The position numbers and the translations under genes are program-made. Below are positions 10,977 through 22,835 of a DNA stretch of 56,194 bases, piece after piece. Under the pieces are notes generated by a model that did not search any database, was not told the DNA's origin, and saw nothing but the letters and a program-made list of their open reading frames with translations. This DNA comes from Saprolegnia diclina VS20. Its lineage: Eukaryota; Oomycota; Saprolegniomycetes; Saprolegniales; Saprolegniaceae. Position 1 is the stretch's first letter, and the number at the start of each line of letters is the position of its first letter. The stretch spans positions 2,805-58,998 of the forward strand of contig NW_008246203.1 of assembly GCF_000281045.1 (NCBI RefSeq). The letters are read 5' to 3'.

Positions 10977-12339
10977 ATGGGCAATGGCATCTCGAGCCCA
11001 CCGGGCGAGAAGCTCATCGGGCTGGCCAACTTCGGCAACACGTGCTACTGCAACGCTGTGCTCCAAGTACTCTACTTCTGCGAGCCATTCCGAGCTGGGC
11101 TTGCGGCGCACCACCGCCTCAAGGTAAGCAACTTGCCATTGTCGGCGCACGTCATGCGATCTTTCTGTGGCTTCGTAGGGCAAGAAGGGTGAAGCGACGC
11201 TTCTTGACTGCCTCGCCGAGCTCTTTGAGAAGATATCAACGCAAAAGCGAGCGACGGGCACAGTCACGCCCAAGTCGTTTGTTGCCAAGTTGCAGCACGA
11301 CAACGAGACGTTTCGGGGCACTCTGCATCAGGTACTACAGTAGTGCAACTGAGCTTCCATCTTCTTTTTCACCGCGAGCACCTCTCGTCTAGGACGCCCA
11401 TGAGTTTCTCAATTATGTTGTCAACGCTATCTGTGACTTGGTCCAAGCAGAAACAGCGAACAAGGAGCGAACGTGGGTTCACGAACTATTTGAGGGCACG
11501 CTGACGAACGAGACGACGTGCTTGGGCTGCCATGCCGTCTCACGCCGAGACGAGACTTTCTTGGACCTGAGCGTCGAGATCGAGCCGCATGCGTCCCTAA
11601 CGTTTTGCCTGAAGCAGTTTGGTATGGTCGAGACATTGTCTGGCGACGACCAGTTCTCTTGCGATGCGTGCCACAGCCGCCAGGTTCCCATCCTACATGC
11701 ATATTCGACACAAAAGTCGGACACTGCTATCTTAGGATGCAGAGAAGCGGCTTTTCTTGCGAGAGACGCCGCCTGTGCTGGCGTTGCACCTCAAGCGCTT
11801 CAAATTCATATCCTTTTTACGGTATCTGGACCATGCACTGCAGATATTCACCACCACTTGCTGTCCTTAACCGTACGCGTGTACATGGAAGCATCTCAAT
11901 CGTTCGCCAAGCTATTTCATCGCGTGCTCTTCCCAGACGAACTTCAACTGCCTTCGCGCCTCGTAGGACGCATGGCGTTGCTAAACTGTGCAGTTCATGT
12001 GTGTCTGTAGATGCTGTCGACGTCAAATGAGACCTACGACCTTTTTGGCATTGTCGTGCACATTGGAAATGGACTCGATGAAGGCCATTATGTGAGCTTG
12101 ATTTTGTGGAAGACACAATGGCTTCTCTTTGACGACGATCATGTGTCGGTGCGTCATATCGAGAATCAAGAGGTCAATGTGATTACTCTAGATTCTAGAA
12201 AGTCGACGAAGGCATGCTCGATGTGTGCTATGGCGACGGCGACGTAGGTTCTGCATGCATCTTGGACCAAACATATCATATCTGCTAGGCGACAACATCC
12301 AGTGCGACGGGGTACCTCCTCTTCTACAAGCGGCGATAG
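10977..12339 (+). CDS. USP12/USP46-type ubiquitin carboxyl-terminal hydrolase
   Basis: The model has eight exons: 10977-11123, 11179-11331, 11393-11683, 11736-11807, 11885-11962, 12011-12148, 12199-12243 and 12289-12339, giving 324 residues. The USP Cys box is [16 protein letters not shown] (Cys ~23), with [10 protein letters not shown] after it. The finger CLGC...CDAC supplies paired zinc cysteines. The helix [12 protein letters not shown] is completed by an AT-AC intron, and the His box is [12 protein letters not shown] (His ~273). It ends GYLLFYKRR, like USP12/46. Family members act with WDR48/UAF1-type WD40 partners. The N-terminus MGNGISS fits N-myristoylation, which is inference. The intron 12149-12198 (GTGCGT donor) is preferred over a 26-base alternative because it restores [15 protein letters not shown]. 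Confidence 0.88.
11808..11884 (+). other. U12-type AT-AC intron in the USP gene
   Basis: The intron begins ATATCCTTTT, the full U12 5' splice-site consensus, and ends in AC. A TCCTTAAC branch-point consensus sits at 11864-11871, about 13 bases before the acceptor, as in minor-class introns. Removing it joins HLKRFKF to [20 protein letters not shown], which aligns without gap to USP12/46. No GT-AG choice here keeps the frame and the alignment. Confidence 0.85.
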
Positions 12340-12405
12340 ACAGCGACAACATTCGACGCAACCTCCTCGTTGTTGTCATATACTACAGTAACTTGGACAC
12401 GTGGC

Positions 12406-12885
12406 TTACGACGACTTTTCCATGAGATGGATCGGCTTGAGGATCGAAACCTTGTTGGTCTCGACGATGCAGCCATTCATGATCATTTCGTCCAAGATAA
12501 AGTGGGCCTTCTCGAGGTTGAACATGATCTACGAACATGGGATGAGGACCTGGTGAGGTGGCAGGTGGCGTACATCAAGCTCGCAGACGCTTTCAAAGTA
12601 CTTGTCCATCGTCTCGACGAGGGCATGAATGAATTCGAGCACGCCAAGCTCGTTGTCCGAGTCGTCGTTGTTGACCCCGACGATGAAGAAGAGCGACGCG
12701 TACCGGCGGTAGATGACCTTGTACCCGCGGTATTCGACGAACGAGCACTGGTTCTCGTTGCGGCCCAGGCACTTGCGGATGATCTCGGCCTCCAGCGCAA
12801 CGCGCTCCGCGATCGGGAGGAAGTCGACGTACTGCGCAAGGCGCGTCTGGCCTTGCTTGTTGACCATGAGCACGAACTTGATCAT
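12406..12885 (-). CDS. AP4S1: AP-4 complex sigma subunit
   Basis: AP-4 is a clathrin-independent adaptor that sorts cargo at the trans-Golgi network; sigma is its small chain. Two exons, 12885-12574 and 12528-12406, give 144 residues, the usual length. The start [19 protein letters not shown] and the core [19 protein letters not shown] are typical of AP-4 sigma rather than AP-1, -2 or -3 sigma. Exon 2 adds [20 protein letters not shown] and VETNKVSIL. The gene converges with the USP gene (66 bases between stops) and is head-to-head with the helicase gene. Confidence 0.92.
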
Positions 12886-13556
12886 GTTGTCGTCGCCTTT
12901 TCGCAAATGGGGCGGCGACGGCCAAGGGCCGGATAAAACTCTATAATAGCATACTGCAGAAGATCCGAAGATTCGGTCTGAGAGGGACTTTAACCCAACC
13001 GAGTTTTATTATCGAGTCGAACCAGGGCGGAGCGAGACTGCAGCGGCCCGCTGGCAGCTCGCGTGGGGTCGATGGGCGGTCTATTACGAGATATAACGAG
13101 GTATAACGTAAGAAATTATCCTACCATGACGCCGTCATAGATGCTGGAAGTACGCGGACTCTGAATAAAATGCAAGACACCTCGCAGCAGAAATACCTCG
13201 TGAAGCCCTACACACATAAAATGCAACGCGGGAGCCATGTATGGCATTGTTGTGCATGCACAATACAACTCTTCCAAGCGGTCATAGGCGCATGGAAGCG
13301 ATTTGTGTTTACATACAGGCTATTTTCTCTGCTGCTTATCGACGGACGGCTGCCCCAAACCATCGTTGCCTCCCTGCAGCGATAAGACACAGTTTACCGT
13401 ACTACATGTAGTAAAGGTAAAGGGGGTTAAAACGTTAAACGCTGTTGTAATTTAAAACAACCGACGGATGGTTAGATAAAATTGCGTCCAAATTTCAAGC
13501 TCAGCGAAAGCTGCTCAGTTCCGTTTTAGCTGCCCAGCGCACAGTCGCCGCCGCCC
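12886..13556. other. Intergenic, divergent promoter of AP-4 sigma and helicase
   Basis: About 670 bases, AT-rich toward 13400-13500. The ORF at 13170-13385 has no supporting feature. No tRNA or repeat was recognised. Confidence 0.4.
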
Positions 13557-16500
13557 ATGCGCCAGTCGCTGCGCCAACGAGCCAAGCCCGTGGTTCGGTC
13601 GGAGCAGCTCGGGAAGCTCCTGCGTGCGCGTGATGCAGCTGCCCGCGGAGAGAAGATCCTGAAGGACGATGACGACGATTGGTCACCCGAAGACGGCGAA
13701 GCGTCGGATGACGAAGACGACGCCATAGAGGACAGCGATGACGACATACTGCCCAAGACAAAGCAGCTCGCTCGGCGCAAGCGCCCGATATCATCAGTCC
13801 CAACTGCAACGGCCAACCCGACCGCTTCCAAGCAAGCGGCGCCGCGGGACCCTCGTCAACGACGGGCCCTCAACCCACCGTCGGTGGAAGCCGAGGTCGC
13901 ACGAAAGCTCTTGGAGCTTCAGTCCAAGGTTCTGCCCGTCAAGTCGATCTTGAAGAAGGAGCGGCGACAGATCCAGGTGCTCGACGAGGCGCCCGTACAG
14001 GCTGTCACGGCAGCGCCCGCTCCCGTTGTCGTACACAAGCGGCCGAACCGCAACAAGACCGACCGCGTTGGGGCCATACTTGGTCCCAAGTCGGCCACGT
14101 TTGGCGTCGAGACGAAGTACGCCACTTCGACGCTTGCGCAGTTTTATGATGAAATTCTGGACTGGGACTTTGGCGAGGCCGTGCTGAATGACCAAAAGCC
14201 GCTCTCCGAAGCGCCAGCGACCGAGAACGTCCAGGTACCGAGCAAGTTCGAATCGTACCAGCACTACTTTAGCGTCTGGAAGCCGTTGGCAGTCCAGGAA
14301 GTGCAGGCGCAGGCTCTCAACGGCCTCTCGTCGGATCTCCCACCGGCGCTGCCGATCGTGTGCACGCCCCACGCCAGTATTGGATCGACCACGGTCAAAG
14401 TCGCGGCATCCTTCAACAAAGCTTACTCGGGCCACGACAAGCGGAAGCGCCAGCACGATGTTGCCGACATTCGGAAAGACGATCTCATCGTCGTCTCGGA
14501 AGACCCAAAGTTTCTCGCTTCGCGCGTACACGGCAAGGACGGGTCGGGGCTGCTCGGGGTTCTAGGCGTCGTCGAGTCTCAGCAAGCCTCCCGGTACCGC
14601 CGCTCTATCTTTCTCGAGACGTTTTCTGACACATGACATAGAGAAGGCCTCGTATTCGTCTCGACCTCGGCGCGCTGGCGCAGGCTGCATTGGGACGCCT
14701 CCAAGACACTGTACCTTTTCAAAGTGAACAGCCTTGTGACGAGCTTGCGTGAGTTCCGCGCGCTGTGCGAGTGTCGTGACTACAAGCTAATGCAGCTGCT
14801 TTTGTCGGGGGAGTCCGTCCCGAGCTCGATGCGCCTGGACACGCTCGGCCTTGGCTACGTGCAGTGGCTACGTAACACTTTCAACGAATCCCAGCAAGAG
14901 GCGATCACGGCCGCGGCAACGTCTCAAGGCTTTACGCTCATCAAGGGCCCGCCAGGAACGGGCAAGACGACGACACTCAAGGGTCTCCTAAACTCGTTAC
15001 ATCTGCGCGAGTACAACCGGTATTACAACGCAGTACTCGACGTCGCGCGCCGTCCCGACAAGGACACGTACGCAGCTTGGAAGCGCATTGGCAGCGAAAA
15101 GCCCCATATTCTCGTACGATCCCTGATTTCGTTTGCGATATGTATGACAATTTTTGTAGGTGGCAGCACCGTCCAACATTGCAGTTGACAACATCGTGGG
15201 CAAGATCATCGAAGAAGGCTTCTGCGATGGCGAGGGTCGACGCTACTTCCCGCAGATCGTCCGCGTTGGCCGAGGCGTGGTGTGTTTTTCGATACACCGT
15301 TTATATGGAACCTCATCATATGCTCTATTATAGACTGCGAATGTCAAGAGCGTGTCTTTAGAAGGGATGGTTGAATCCATCTCGTCGCAGCCGCTCGAAA
15401 TAGTCGAGATGCGTGTTGGCCAGCTCACGCACGAACTTCGCATTGTACGCCACCAGGATTTGAAGTGTACATTCTAAATTTTGGTTTTAGGTGGAAGCTG
15501 ACGCGGCTGTGTTGCGACAAGAGCTGCGCAACGTCATTGCATGGATCCATGGTATCGTTGAAACGAACCTCCGCGGCGTGCCCGAGTCGCCGCCTCCGCC
15601 ACCGCCCATGACCCCACCTCCACCTTCGCCCCAGGCAGTTGAGATGCCTGGGACACCGCCGCCACCGCCACCGACGGAGGAATACGGCCCATCTCCAGTT
15701 GTTTCACCACCGCGCCCGGTGTCCGACATGCATGGGGGACCCCCACCCACGTCCCCACCGCGCCCACTGCAACTGGACGGTCCACCACCAATTTTTGAGC
15801 ATGCTGTTTCGTTTACGACGCTGGAGGACGAAGGAACGGCGGGGACCAAGGCGGCTTTTGTGACGTACAACTCGGATGACGACGACGACGCAGTGCCTTT
15901 TTCAGCCGATGACGCGCCAACATATATGCTTTCGGAAGACGAAGAGGACGAGCCGCTGCCGGTAGCGGTGACAGCGTGTTCCACGGTCATTGACGATGAT
16001 GAAGTCGACGAGCCGCTACCGCAAGTGGCTGCCGAGTGCATCCTAGAAGCTACGGATGTCGATATGACCAAAGACGATGAAGATGAAGTCGACGAGCCGC
16101 TTCCTGTGCTACCACCGACGCCGCCACGAGGACCTTCGCCCCCCGCAGAGTGCGCACCACCGCCACCGACGATGCCCGACGTCCCGCTCGTCATTGACTA
16201 CAACAGCTACAAGCCGTACAAGGACATTGCGCAGCGCATCAACTTGTGCCTCGAACGCGCCAATACGGTAATCCTTGCGCTTGTGATTCGTTCTCATTCT
16301 CCATAGATTCGGCTCGAGTGGCAGCGCTACAGCATCGTGCGCCAGGCTCTACAGAACAACAAGCGTGTTCCCAAGGAGACGCAAGAACAGCTTGAAAGCT
16401 CGTTTCTCGAGTCGGCGCATATTGTGTTTACGACGCTCAGCTCCGCCGGGCACCGCGCCCTCGACGACTCGAACCGCTACGACATTCTCGTCATCGACGA

Positions 16501-17503
16501 AGCAGCACAAGCTGTTGAGCTCTCCACTATTATTCCGATGCGGTACCAATTTTCCTTTCAATTCAGAAGACATTCACGTTTGTGTGTATCCTTAGATTTG
16601 GCAGCAAGCAATGTGTGCTGGTCGGCGATCCACAGCAGCTGTCGGCGACCGTCTTTTCGCGCACAAGCGCACAGTCTCTCTACGAGCGGTCGCTCTTCGA
16701 GCGCCTCGAGAGTTGTGGGCACCCGGTGCACATGCTCCGCACACAGTACCGTAGTCACCCAACGATCTCGGCGTTTCCGCGGGCGTACTTTTACGGTGGC
16801 CTCCTCCAGGATGGCGACAACGTCAAGACACCCGCGTACATCAAACCGTACCACTCGCTCGCACCGGCGTTTTTGCCACTTGTGTTTTGGAACATTGTGA
16901 GCAGCCGCGAGTCAGCGGGCCCGTCGTCGCGCTCCAACCAGATGGAAATCGAGCTTGCGGTCAACTTGTATCTCACGCTCCGGAACGCGTGCCCGCCGGA
17001 CGCGATCCGTGGCAAGGTCGGCGTCATTACACCCTACGCGTTCCAAATGGAAGAACTCAAGAAGGCCTTTGCTCGCGTGTGTGGTGGTGACTATGCGCAC
17101 GATGTCGAAATCAACACGGTCGACGGGTACCAAGGCCGTGAGAAGGACATTATCATTCGTACGAACCTTTTGATACGAAATATTGACACTTACCAAGCGA
17201 TACTATGTAGTGTCGACGGTGCGCGCGGACCCTCGAAAAGGCGTTGGGTTCCTCAGCGACATTCGGCGCATGAACGTCGCGCTGACGCGCGCCAAGTTTG
17301 CGTGCTACGTCATCGGAAGTGAAGCGACGCTCAAGTCGTCCAAGCCCTGGCGGGCGTTGCTCGACCACACGAGAAGTGCTCAGTGCATGGTGCACGTGAC
17401 CAACCCACAGGAAAATTTGTTGCAACTACGCCCTGGTGGCGATCCGCCCCGGCGACCCGTGAACTTTGGCGGCCGCGGACGTGGTCGGTTCCAGCACGCC
17501 TAG
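13557..17503 (+). CDS. Sen1/senataxin-like superfamily 1 helicase
   Basis: Eight exons: 13557-14593, 14642-15113, 15160-15276, 15334-15444, 15491-16267, 16307-16542, 16596-17158 and 17211-17503, giving about 1200 residues. Upf1-like SF1B helicases of this kind unwind RNA-DNA hybrids and help end transcription. The motifs run in order: Q-motif FNESQQEAI, Walker A GPPGTGKTT (~448-456), VAAPSNIAVDNIV, Walker B VIDEAAQAVE, LVGDPQQLSATVFS, LRTQYRSHP, GVITPYAFQ, VDGYQGREKDIII and NVALTRAK. The N-terminus (~1-110) is basic then strongly acidic. Residues ~606-806, between motifs Ia and II, are a proline-rich and acidic insertion with three DEPLP motifs. The C-terminus ends in an RG-rich tail (GGRGRGRF). 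Human senataxin is much longer at the N-terminus. Confidence 0.85.
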
Positions 17504-17638
17504 ATAGACGCGTAGCATAGAGACTCCTCCCTGGATATATAAAATTCAAATTGAGAGTGTGTTTGAAGCAAAACCACACTTTACGGACATTCCACGCAAG
17601 TGCGATTCGTGTTGGCACCAACGGCCGAAACGAACGCG

Positions 17639-20605
17639 ATGACGAAGCGACTCTTCCTGGACACGGTGCGCCACATCTTGCGCGAGCTCTTCGAGCCGCT
17701 GGACGAAGCGTCCGTCGACGTCTCGGTGCTTGGTGATCTATTTGACGAGAGCCATTTGCGCTTCGAGAACCTCTTTGTGAAGCTCGACGTCTTCAACACT
17801 CTTCCATGGCCGTTCAAGGTCCAAACGGCGTACATTGGCCAGGTGCACGTCCAGGTATTCATTCTCGCAACGATATTGGTTGTGCGTAATGGTGTCCAGG
17901 GCATGCTGGGGGCCGTGGCGGGTGCTCCCATGACACTTCGGGTGCGCGACGTGCACATTGTCTTGAGCGCCAAAGATGTCGACTGGGCGGACGTCGACGG
18001 CCTTCGCGTGGCCAATGAGCTCTACGTGGCGCTCATGCATCGCCTCTGGAACCGCCACCACATGGAGGTATGAGTTCACAGTACCGCGATGTGCTGTCAT
18101 GGACGTACACACGTAGGGTAGCGGCGCCAAGAAAACCGAGTCGGTCAAAATGTGGCTCAAGGTTGACACCGCTTATTCGAGTGTGCATGTCAGTCATCGC
18201 GAATCTAGCGCCGTATCTACGCGACGCTCGACCACATGACTATCAAGGTCGAGAACATTCACATGCGAATCGAGGTTGGGATATTCCGACAGCGCATAAA
18301 AACACTATTGCGGTACAGGTGCCGTCGCCGCCGCCAACCCTCGAGACGCACGTTTTAGGACTCCTCATTCCCGTACGCACTCGACCTCAAACCTGAGTTT
18401 ATCGCAAGCTAGACGTTTTCGGTGACGTCGTGTGAGTCCGACTGTCACATCTTACACCGGCGCGACGTGCCCCCCGCGCTCCATCCGACAACACCCGTCG
18501 TCTCTAAAGTCCTCATGCTGGACCGCATCACGCTGTACTCAGCCGTTAGCGCGACGGTCCCCGGGAGCTTGTCGTCGGCCCAATGGCGGGACCAGTTTGC
18601 GTATGTGTGGCCCGCTGAGGCGCGTGAACCCCTCCTGCAGCCTGTTCGCGTCCAGATAAAGGTAGACTGGGCCCAATGCACTGACGGCACAGCCAAGTAC
18701 AAGATACGTGCCGTCGACATTGCAGTTAGTCATCTTGACGCGACGCTGAAGCCGGTGCAGGTAGATATCACGCGGTGATCGAAAATTTGACACACTTGCT
18801 CTTAGGTCGCACTGCTTTTGCAGCTATGTTCGCACGTGGACACGTTCCAGCGATACGTGCGGTACCAGCGCCTCAAGCCGTACGGCGCCGATCGACGCCC
18901 GCCACTGTTGTCGCTACCGGCGTTTGTGTTTTTGCCGCACTGGACCCCGCCGGCCGCACGCGACAACAAGGCACGCCACAAACTATCAGCGCGAGCGCGC
19001 TGGCAGTTCGCCTTGCGCTGCGTGCTTGCCGACTTGTACCCCCGCCGTGACGCACTCTGGCTGAGTCCGGTCATTCTCATGTATACGGATCTGTATAAGC
19101 GCCAGGCGTCGCCGGCTTACGTCGCGCACATCACCAAGAGTTTGGTAGAAGACGGCAAAGCGAACACGCTTCCCAAGGTTGACATATTCTTCAAGTCAGC
19201 ACTAGGTGGCAAGTCATCTATGTGTAGTATGAGCCCTTGTCGCCGCACGAGGCCGATATGCTCTCCGACTACGTCTACAAGGTGCGCCAGAAACTCCACA
19301 ACGTATGCACAAAGCAGTTTAATTACGCTCTTTAGATTGCGTTGGACCACCAATTGCTGTGCCGAGCCGTGTGCGATCGAGTCATCCGACAAGACTTTTC
19401 CCGCTTGAACGATGCGCCGCATGCACCACTTCTCAAGGTATAGTTTAAAAATACCGACACATGCAGGTAGATGGACCTTCCAACACAGCGCCGGAGCCTC
19501 CTTCGCCTCGGCAGTGCGCAGGATCTCACGAGTGCGCGTGGGTGGAAGTCGCTCTCAAATGTCGAAGATTTTCTCTTTGGCCAAGCTGCGCTCGGCGTGC
19601 ACGTGCCCCGAATCAAGGCGCGCGATGAGCCACCGCATCCCGTGCCGGCCTTCTTTCGCGTACCCCGGCCCATGCTGCACTTTGCGGTCGCCTCCATGAG
19701 AGTGAGCATCCAAGACGAGACGCAATCAGACGTGTGGGTCGCAACGGCAGGCTCCATTGCCGCCGTGAGCATTGTCGCAGCTGAGTATGTCCTCCTCGAG
19801 CTTCGGCTTGGCAAGTTCGGCCTCTCCATTTCGCCGAGCCGGGGCACCCTCCCCGTACGCAATGCTCCATATATCATGGTGCTATGCAGTGTTGCTAGTT
19901 GCCCGTCGCAAGCATTGCGTACATCCACGACGAAGCCGATGGCTCCATCTACATTGGTGTGCGTTACGACCCATGCTCGGTGTGTCCTTGACGCTCGTGT
20001 GTGGCACTGAAGTTTCTACTCGAGTAGATGACAGCCTTGGCGACCAAATACGCGTGGAAGGTCAAGTGCATGCTGGGGAAAGTCAAGGCATTTCTTTCAA
20101 CGAGCGACATGGATCGAATGCGCGCGTCGGTCATGCAGCGTAGGTCGTTTCCATAGGGAGCTGCTCGCCAATTGGTTGCTTTTTAGCCCAGGGCTCGATG
20201 ATGTCCTTGCTTCGGCGTGAGTTCAAGCATTCGTTCAAGCGCCCCTCGTGTTTGGGGAAGAAGCTGCCGACAGCTCCAGCAACGTCCATGAAGGATCGCG
20301 TGAAACAGGGCCTTGAGGCGCTTTTGCAGGCAACGACGCTGGTCGAGGTTGCCGTCGGTGGGCTTGATGCGACCATGAGCTTGACGGCGCTTGCTTGGCT
20401 ACAAGTTTCCGATGATATGTCTGTGCCGGATGGGGAGGTGAAGGAGCGTGCGCATGTGTTTGTGCCGCCTCACGCGCTCTCGCTTTCAAACGACATGGAC
20501 ACCAACGAGTGCGTCGTGGATGTTCTGCACCATCGTGCGACGTTTTCGGGCTCGCCATCCGGCCACCGCGCCGCAATTGCGTACCTCTTGCGCTCCATTC
20601 GTTAA
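17639..20605 (+). CDS. Compact chorein/VPS13-like bridge lipid-transfer protein
   Basis: The N-terminus is a chorein domain: a 20-residue amphipathic start helix, LGDLFDESHLRFENLFVKLD, PWPFKVQTAYIGQVHVQ and later LDHMTIKVENIHMRIE, the hallmark order of VPS13/ATG2/BLTP proteins, which carry lipids between membranes along a beta-groove. Exons 17639-17854, 17900-18067, 18117-18161 and from 18209 are clear. Around 18260-18430 splicing is unresolved. Later exons encode repeat-groove sequence (WQFALRCVLADLYPRRD..., LLELRLGKFGLSISPSRG, IAYIHDEADGSIYIGVRYDP), and the last exon runs to 20605. The product is near 900 residues, far shorter than VPS13. The intron 17855-17899 is 45 bases and open in frame, so retention is possible. 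It lies 135 bases after the helicase gene. Confidence 0.65.
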
Positions 20606-21191
20606 TTCATACGATAGTACATATTACCGCCATTCTTGGCCACTGGTCGACCATCGTTTGTGTTCACATTGCAAGAGGATGCGTGAGCTAAGCGCAACCC
20701 ACACATCGCAAGCATGTAATTCACTCTTGTGTCTTGAGAAGAAAAAGTCGCGTTGCACGCCATGTCATTTGTCGCCAAGTTACGCGGCAGCGAGCTACGC
20801 TGCGGTCGTGCCGTCCGAACACCCGTGAGCTTGGCAAGAGATGGCCAAGAGTCCATAAATTTGTGTACTCTTGGAGAAGGCTCATCGATGGCACTTCATA
20901 GGCGCGTTGATCGTTGTCGCCTGTTGTCTCGACGAGAATTCTTTACTCTGATCTGGGCAAATATACATGTAGAGGATGTTTGTTCTGCACTGGTGTTTCG
21001 GCAGGCTCAAGCCCGACACTGCAGACTGCTATCCAGACATGTACCAAGAGGGGAGCCAAAGCCCGACCGGTATATTCTTGATGAATGCTTACACCACATT
21101 TTCACCCAACACGACAACTCTTGTCGACCACATTATACGATGCATGCATCAAGCGACCTTCGTTTTAATACCGGTAAGTTTGGCCCCGCAA
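20606..21191. other. Intergenic between convergent genes
   Basis: About 590 bases between two 3' ends. Several short ORFs occur (20753-21358 and 20976-21209, +) but none shows a domain or consistent splicing. Confidence 0.35.
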
Positions 21192-22491
21192 CTAGATTTG
21201 TCCAAGTAGTCGGTCAAGAACTGGTGGTCGTGCAACGTTGCGTCGAAGCATGTTTGCATGAATCTCGGCAGCTGGAAGCGCTGCAGCGCACTGGGCAACG
21301 AACCGCTCAATGTCGTCTAGCGACTGCACCGGCATTGCAACCGGTGACGACTGGGTAAGGTTGGGCGCCGACTCAGCGCGTTGGTTCATGCCACGAAGGC
21401 TCTGTATATGAAGTGGGCCAAGATACGGACTTCGCGCAATCGGCTCAGACCATCGAAATTTTGGCGCGAACGCCGGCGCGAGAAGGCTCAGGTCGGAGAC
21501 GACCACCTGCGACGACTCAAGCTTTCGAGCCTTGTCGGGGCTACGCTCGCGTCGGTGTAGACCCGTACCAGCTACATGGACGTGTTGCTCAGTCACATTG
21601 GGTCGGCGTACCAACAGCGACGGCGACAGAGAAGGATGACGGTGCTGAAGGAGACGACGTGCGATGCGAGGATAGCGTCGGTAAAGATGCCTTATGCTCA
21701 TTGCGTCGATTTGTGCGGGTTTGGCGTCGCTGCGATATCTTCTCCTGGGCTATTTCTGCTGCAACGCGGAGACCCTGGACCTGGCGCAGTGTTGTCGTCA
21801 AGCACGTGACGTAGTCGGGAAGCTTCTCGGTTTCGACGATCTACCTCCAATGTTGGGATACAAACAACGAGTATCATCGAGTACCATGTGTGCAAGAAGG
21901 AAGATGAGCCGTTGAAAGTCATACATGGAGAGCGGCGAAAGCTTTCCACTCCATTGGATCCACGGTCGGTGCATGAGCGTTCGCACCGCGCTCTTGTGCA
22001 AATTGGGCTTCTTGCACCGAATAAGCACCGTTGCAAGCGACTCGTAGAGGCTGCTGAGCTACACGCACCGTGGACATGTCGGCGACAATGCTATTGTGCG
22101 ATGCAGTACCTTGACAACAGATATAGTTGGGCTGCCGTGGGCAGCATATGTCCACCTACAGAGGTTTGTTTCGCCGCAACTTCGTTTCGATAGTGACGCA
22201 CCACTCGAGGAGACAGCGCTCGATGGACGGCATGCGCATAAGGAACTCGATTTGGAGCTCCGACTCCGCAACAAACTGAATAAGCTCGTTCGGGTCCGTT
22301 GACCGCGCAGCAGAGCTCTTGACGAATGGTGAGTTGGAGTCGTGGACGGTTGGCGGTTTGGCAGCCTCCTGATCTTTCCACCACGAGTCCAGCAGTCGCA
22401 CGGTTGACACAAAGTGGGCCATTGAGTCGCGCACTGGGACACCCTCGGGTTTGGCAAACCGGCGCCGAACCGGCTTCGCCACCTCTGTCAT
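21192..22491 (-). CDS. Orphan protein with helical and coiled-coil regions
   Basis: Function not recognised. Five exons agree in phase (22491-22202, 22155-22110, 22058-21885, 21840-21612, 21571-21192), giving 372 residues. The N-terminus is basic (RRRFAKPEG), followed by LLDSWWKDQE and the helix ELQIEFLMRMPSIERCLLEWW. A middle block reads LYESLATVLIRCKKPN and RPWIQWSGKL. A charged coiled-coil-like helix (EIAQEKISQRRQTRTNRRNE) comes next, then a serine- and proline-rich linker and a helical tail (SLDDIERFVAQCAAALPAAE). No signal peptide or membrane span is seen. Conserved-looking tryptophans and clean introns argue for a real gene. It may be lineage-restricted. Confidence 0.6.
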
Positions 22492-22654
22492 GCCGGTACA
22501 CGTGCTTTATGAATATATAAATAGCACGTCGCAGAGGATCATGGATACGACTTGACGCAAACGTACGACGATGCGTTCCAGTCGAGCACAGACCAGCAGC
22601 CAACTCCCTTCGAAAATGCGCGTGCGCCAAGCTCGACCGTGTCCGATTGTGATT

Positions 22655-22702
22655 CGACTATAGTATCGACTAAATTTTCGACTAAATTTTCGACTAAATG
22701 TT
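22655..22702. repeat. Four tandem 12-bp units (CGACTAAATTTT)
   Basis: Two exact copies of CGACTAAATTTT (22667-22690) are flanked by a degenerate unit on each side at the same 12-base spacing (22655 and 22691). The array lies between the orphan gene (-) and the DUF1765-like gene (+), about 130 bases before the latter's ATG, so a promoter role is possible. Confidence 0.6.
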
Positions 22703-22835
22703 GGGCAACTTCAACTGAGGCAGTCGATAATAAAATCCACCATTGCACTCTGAACTTGTTTTCTGTATTCTAAATAAAACAGTCATATTATCACGCTTGG
22801 CAGAAGATTGCTGAGGTTTCGGAATCAGGACCAGC

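Noticed and set aside
12173-12198. 26-base intron near the end of the USP gene
   Set aside because: Too short; the donor GTGCGT at 12149 gives a 50-base intron and a better alignment (FDDDHVSKVDEG).
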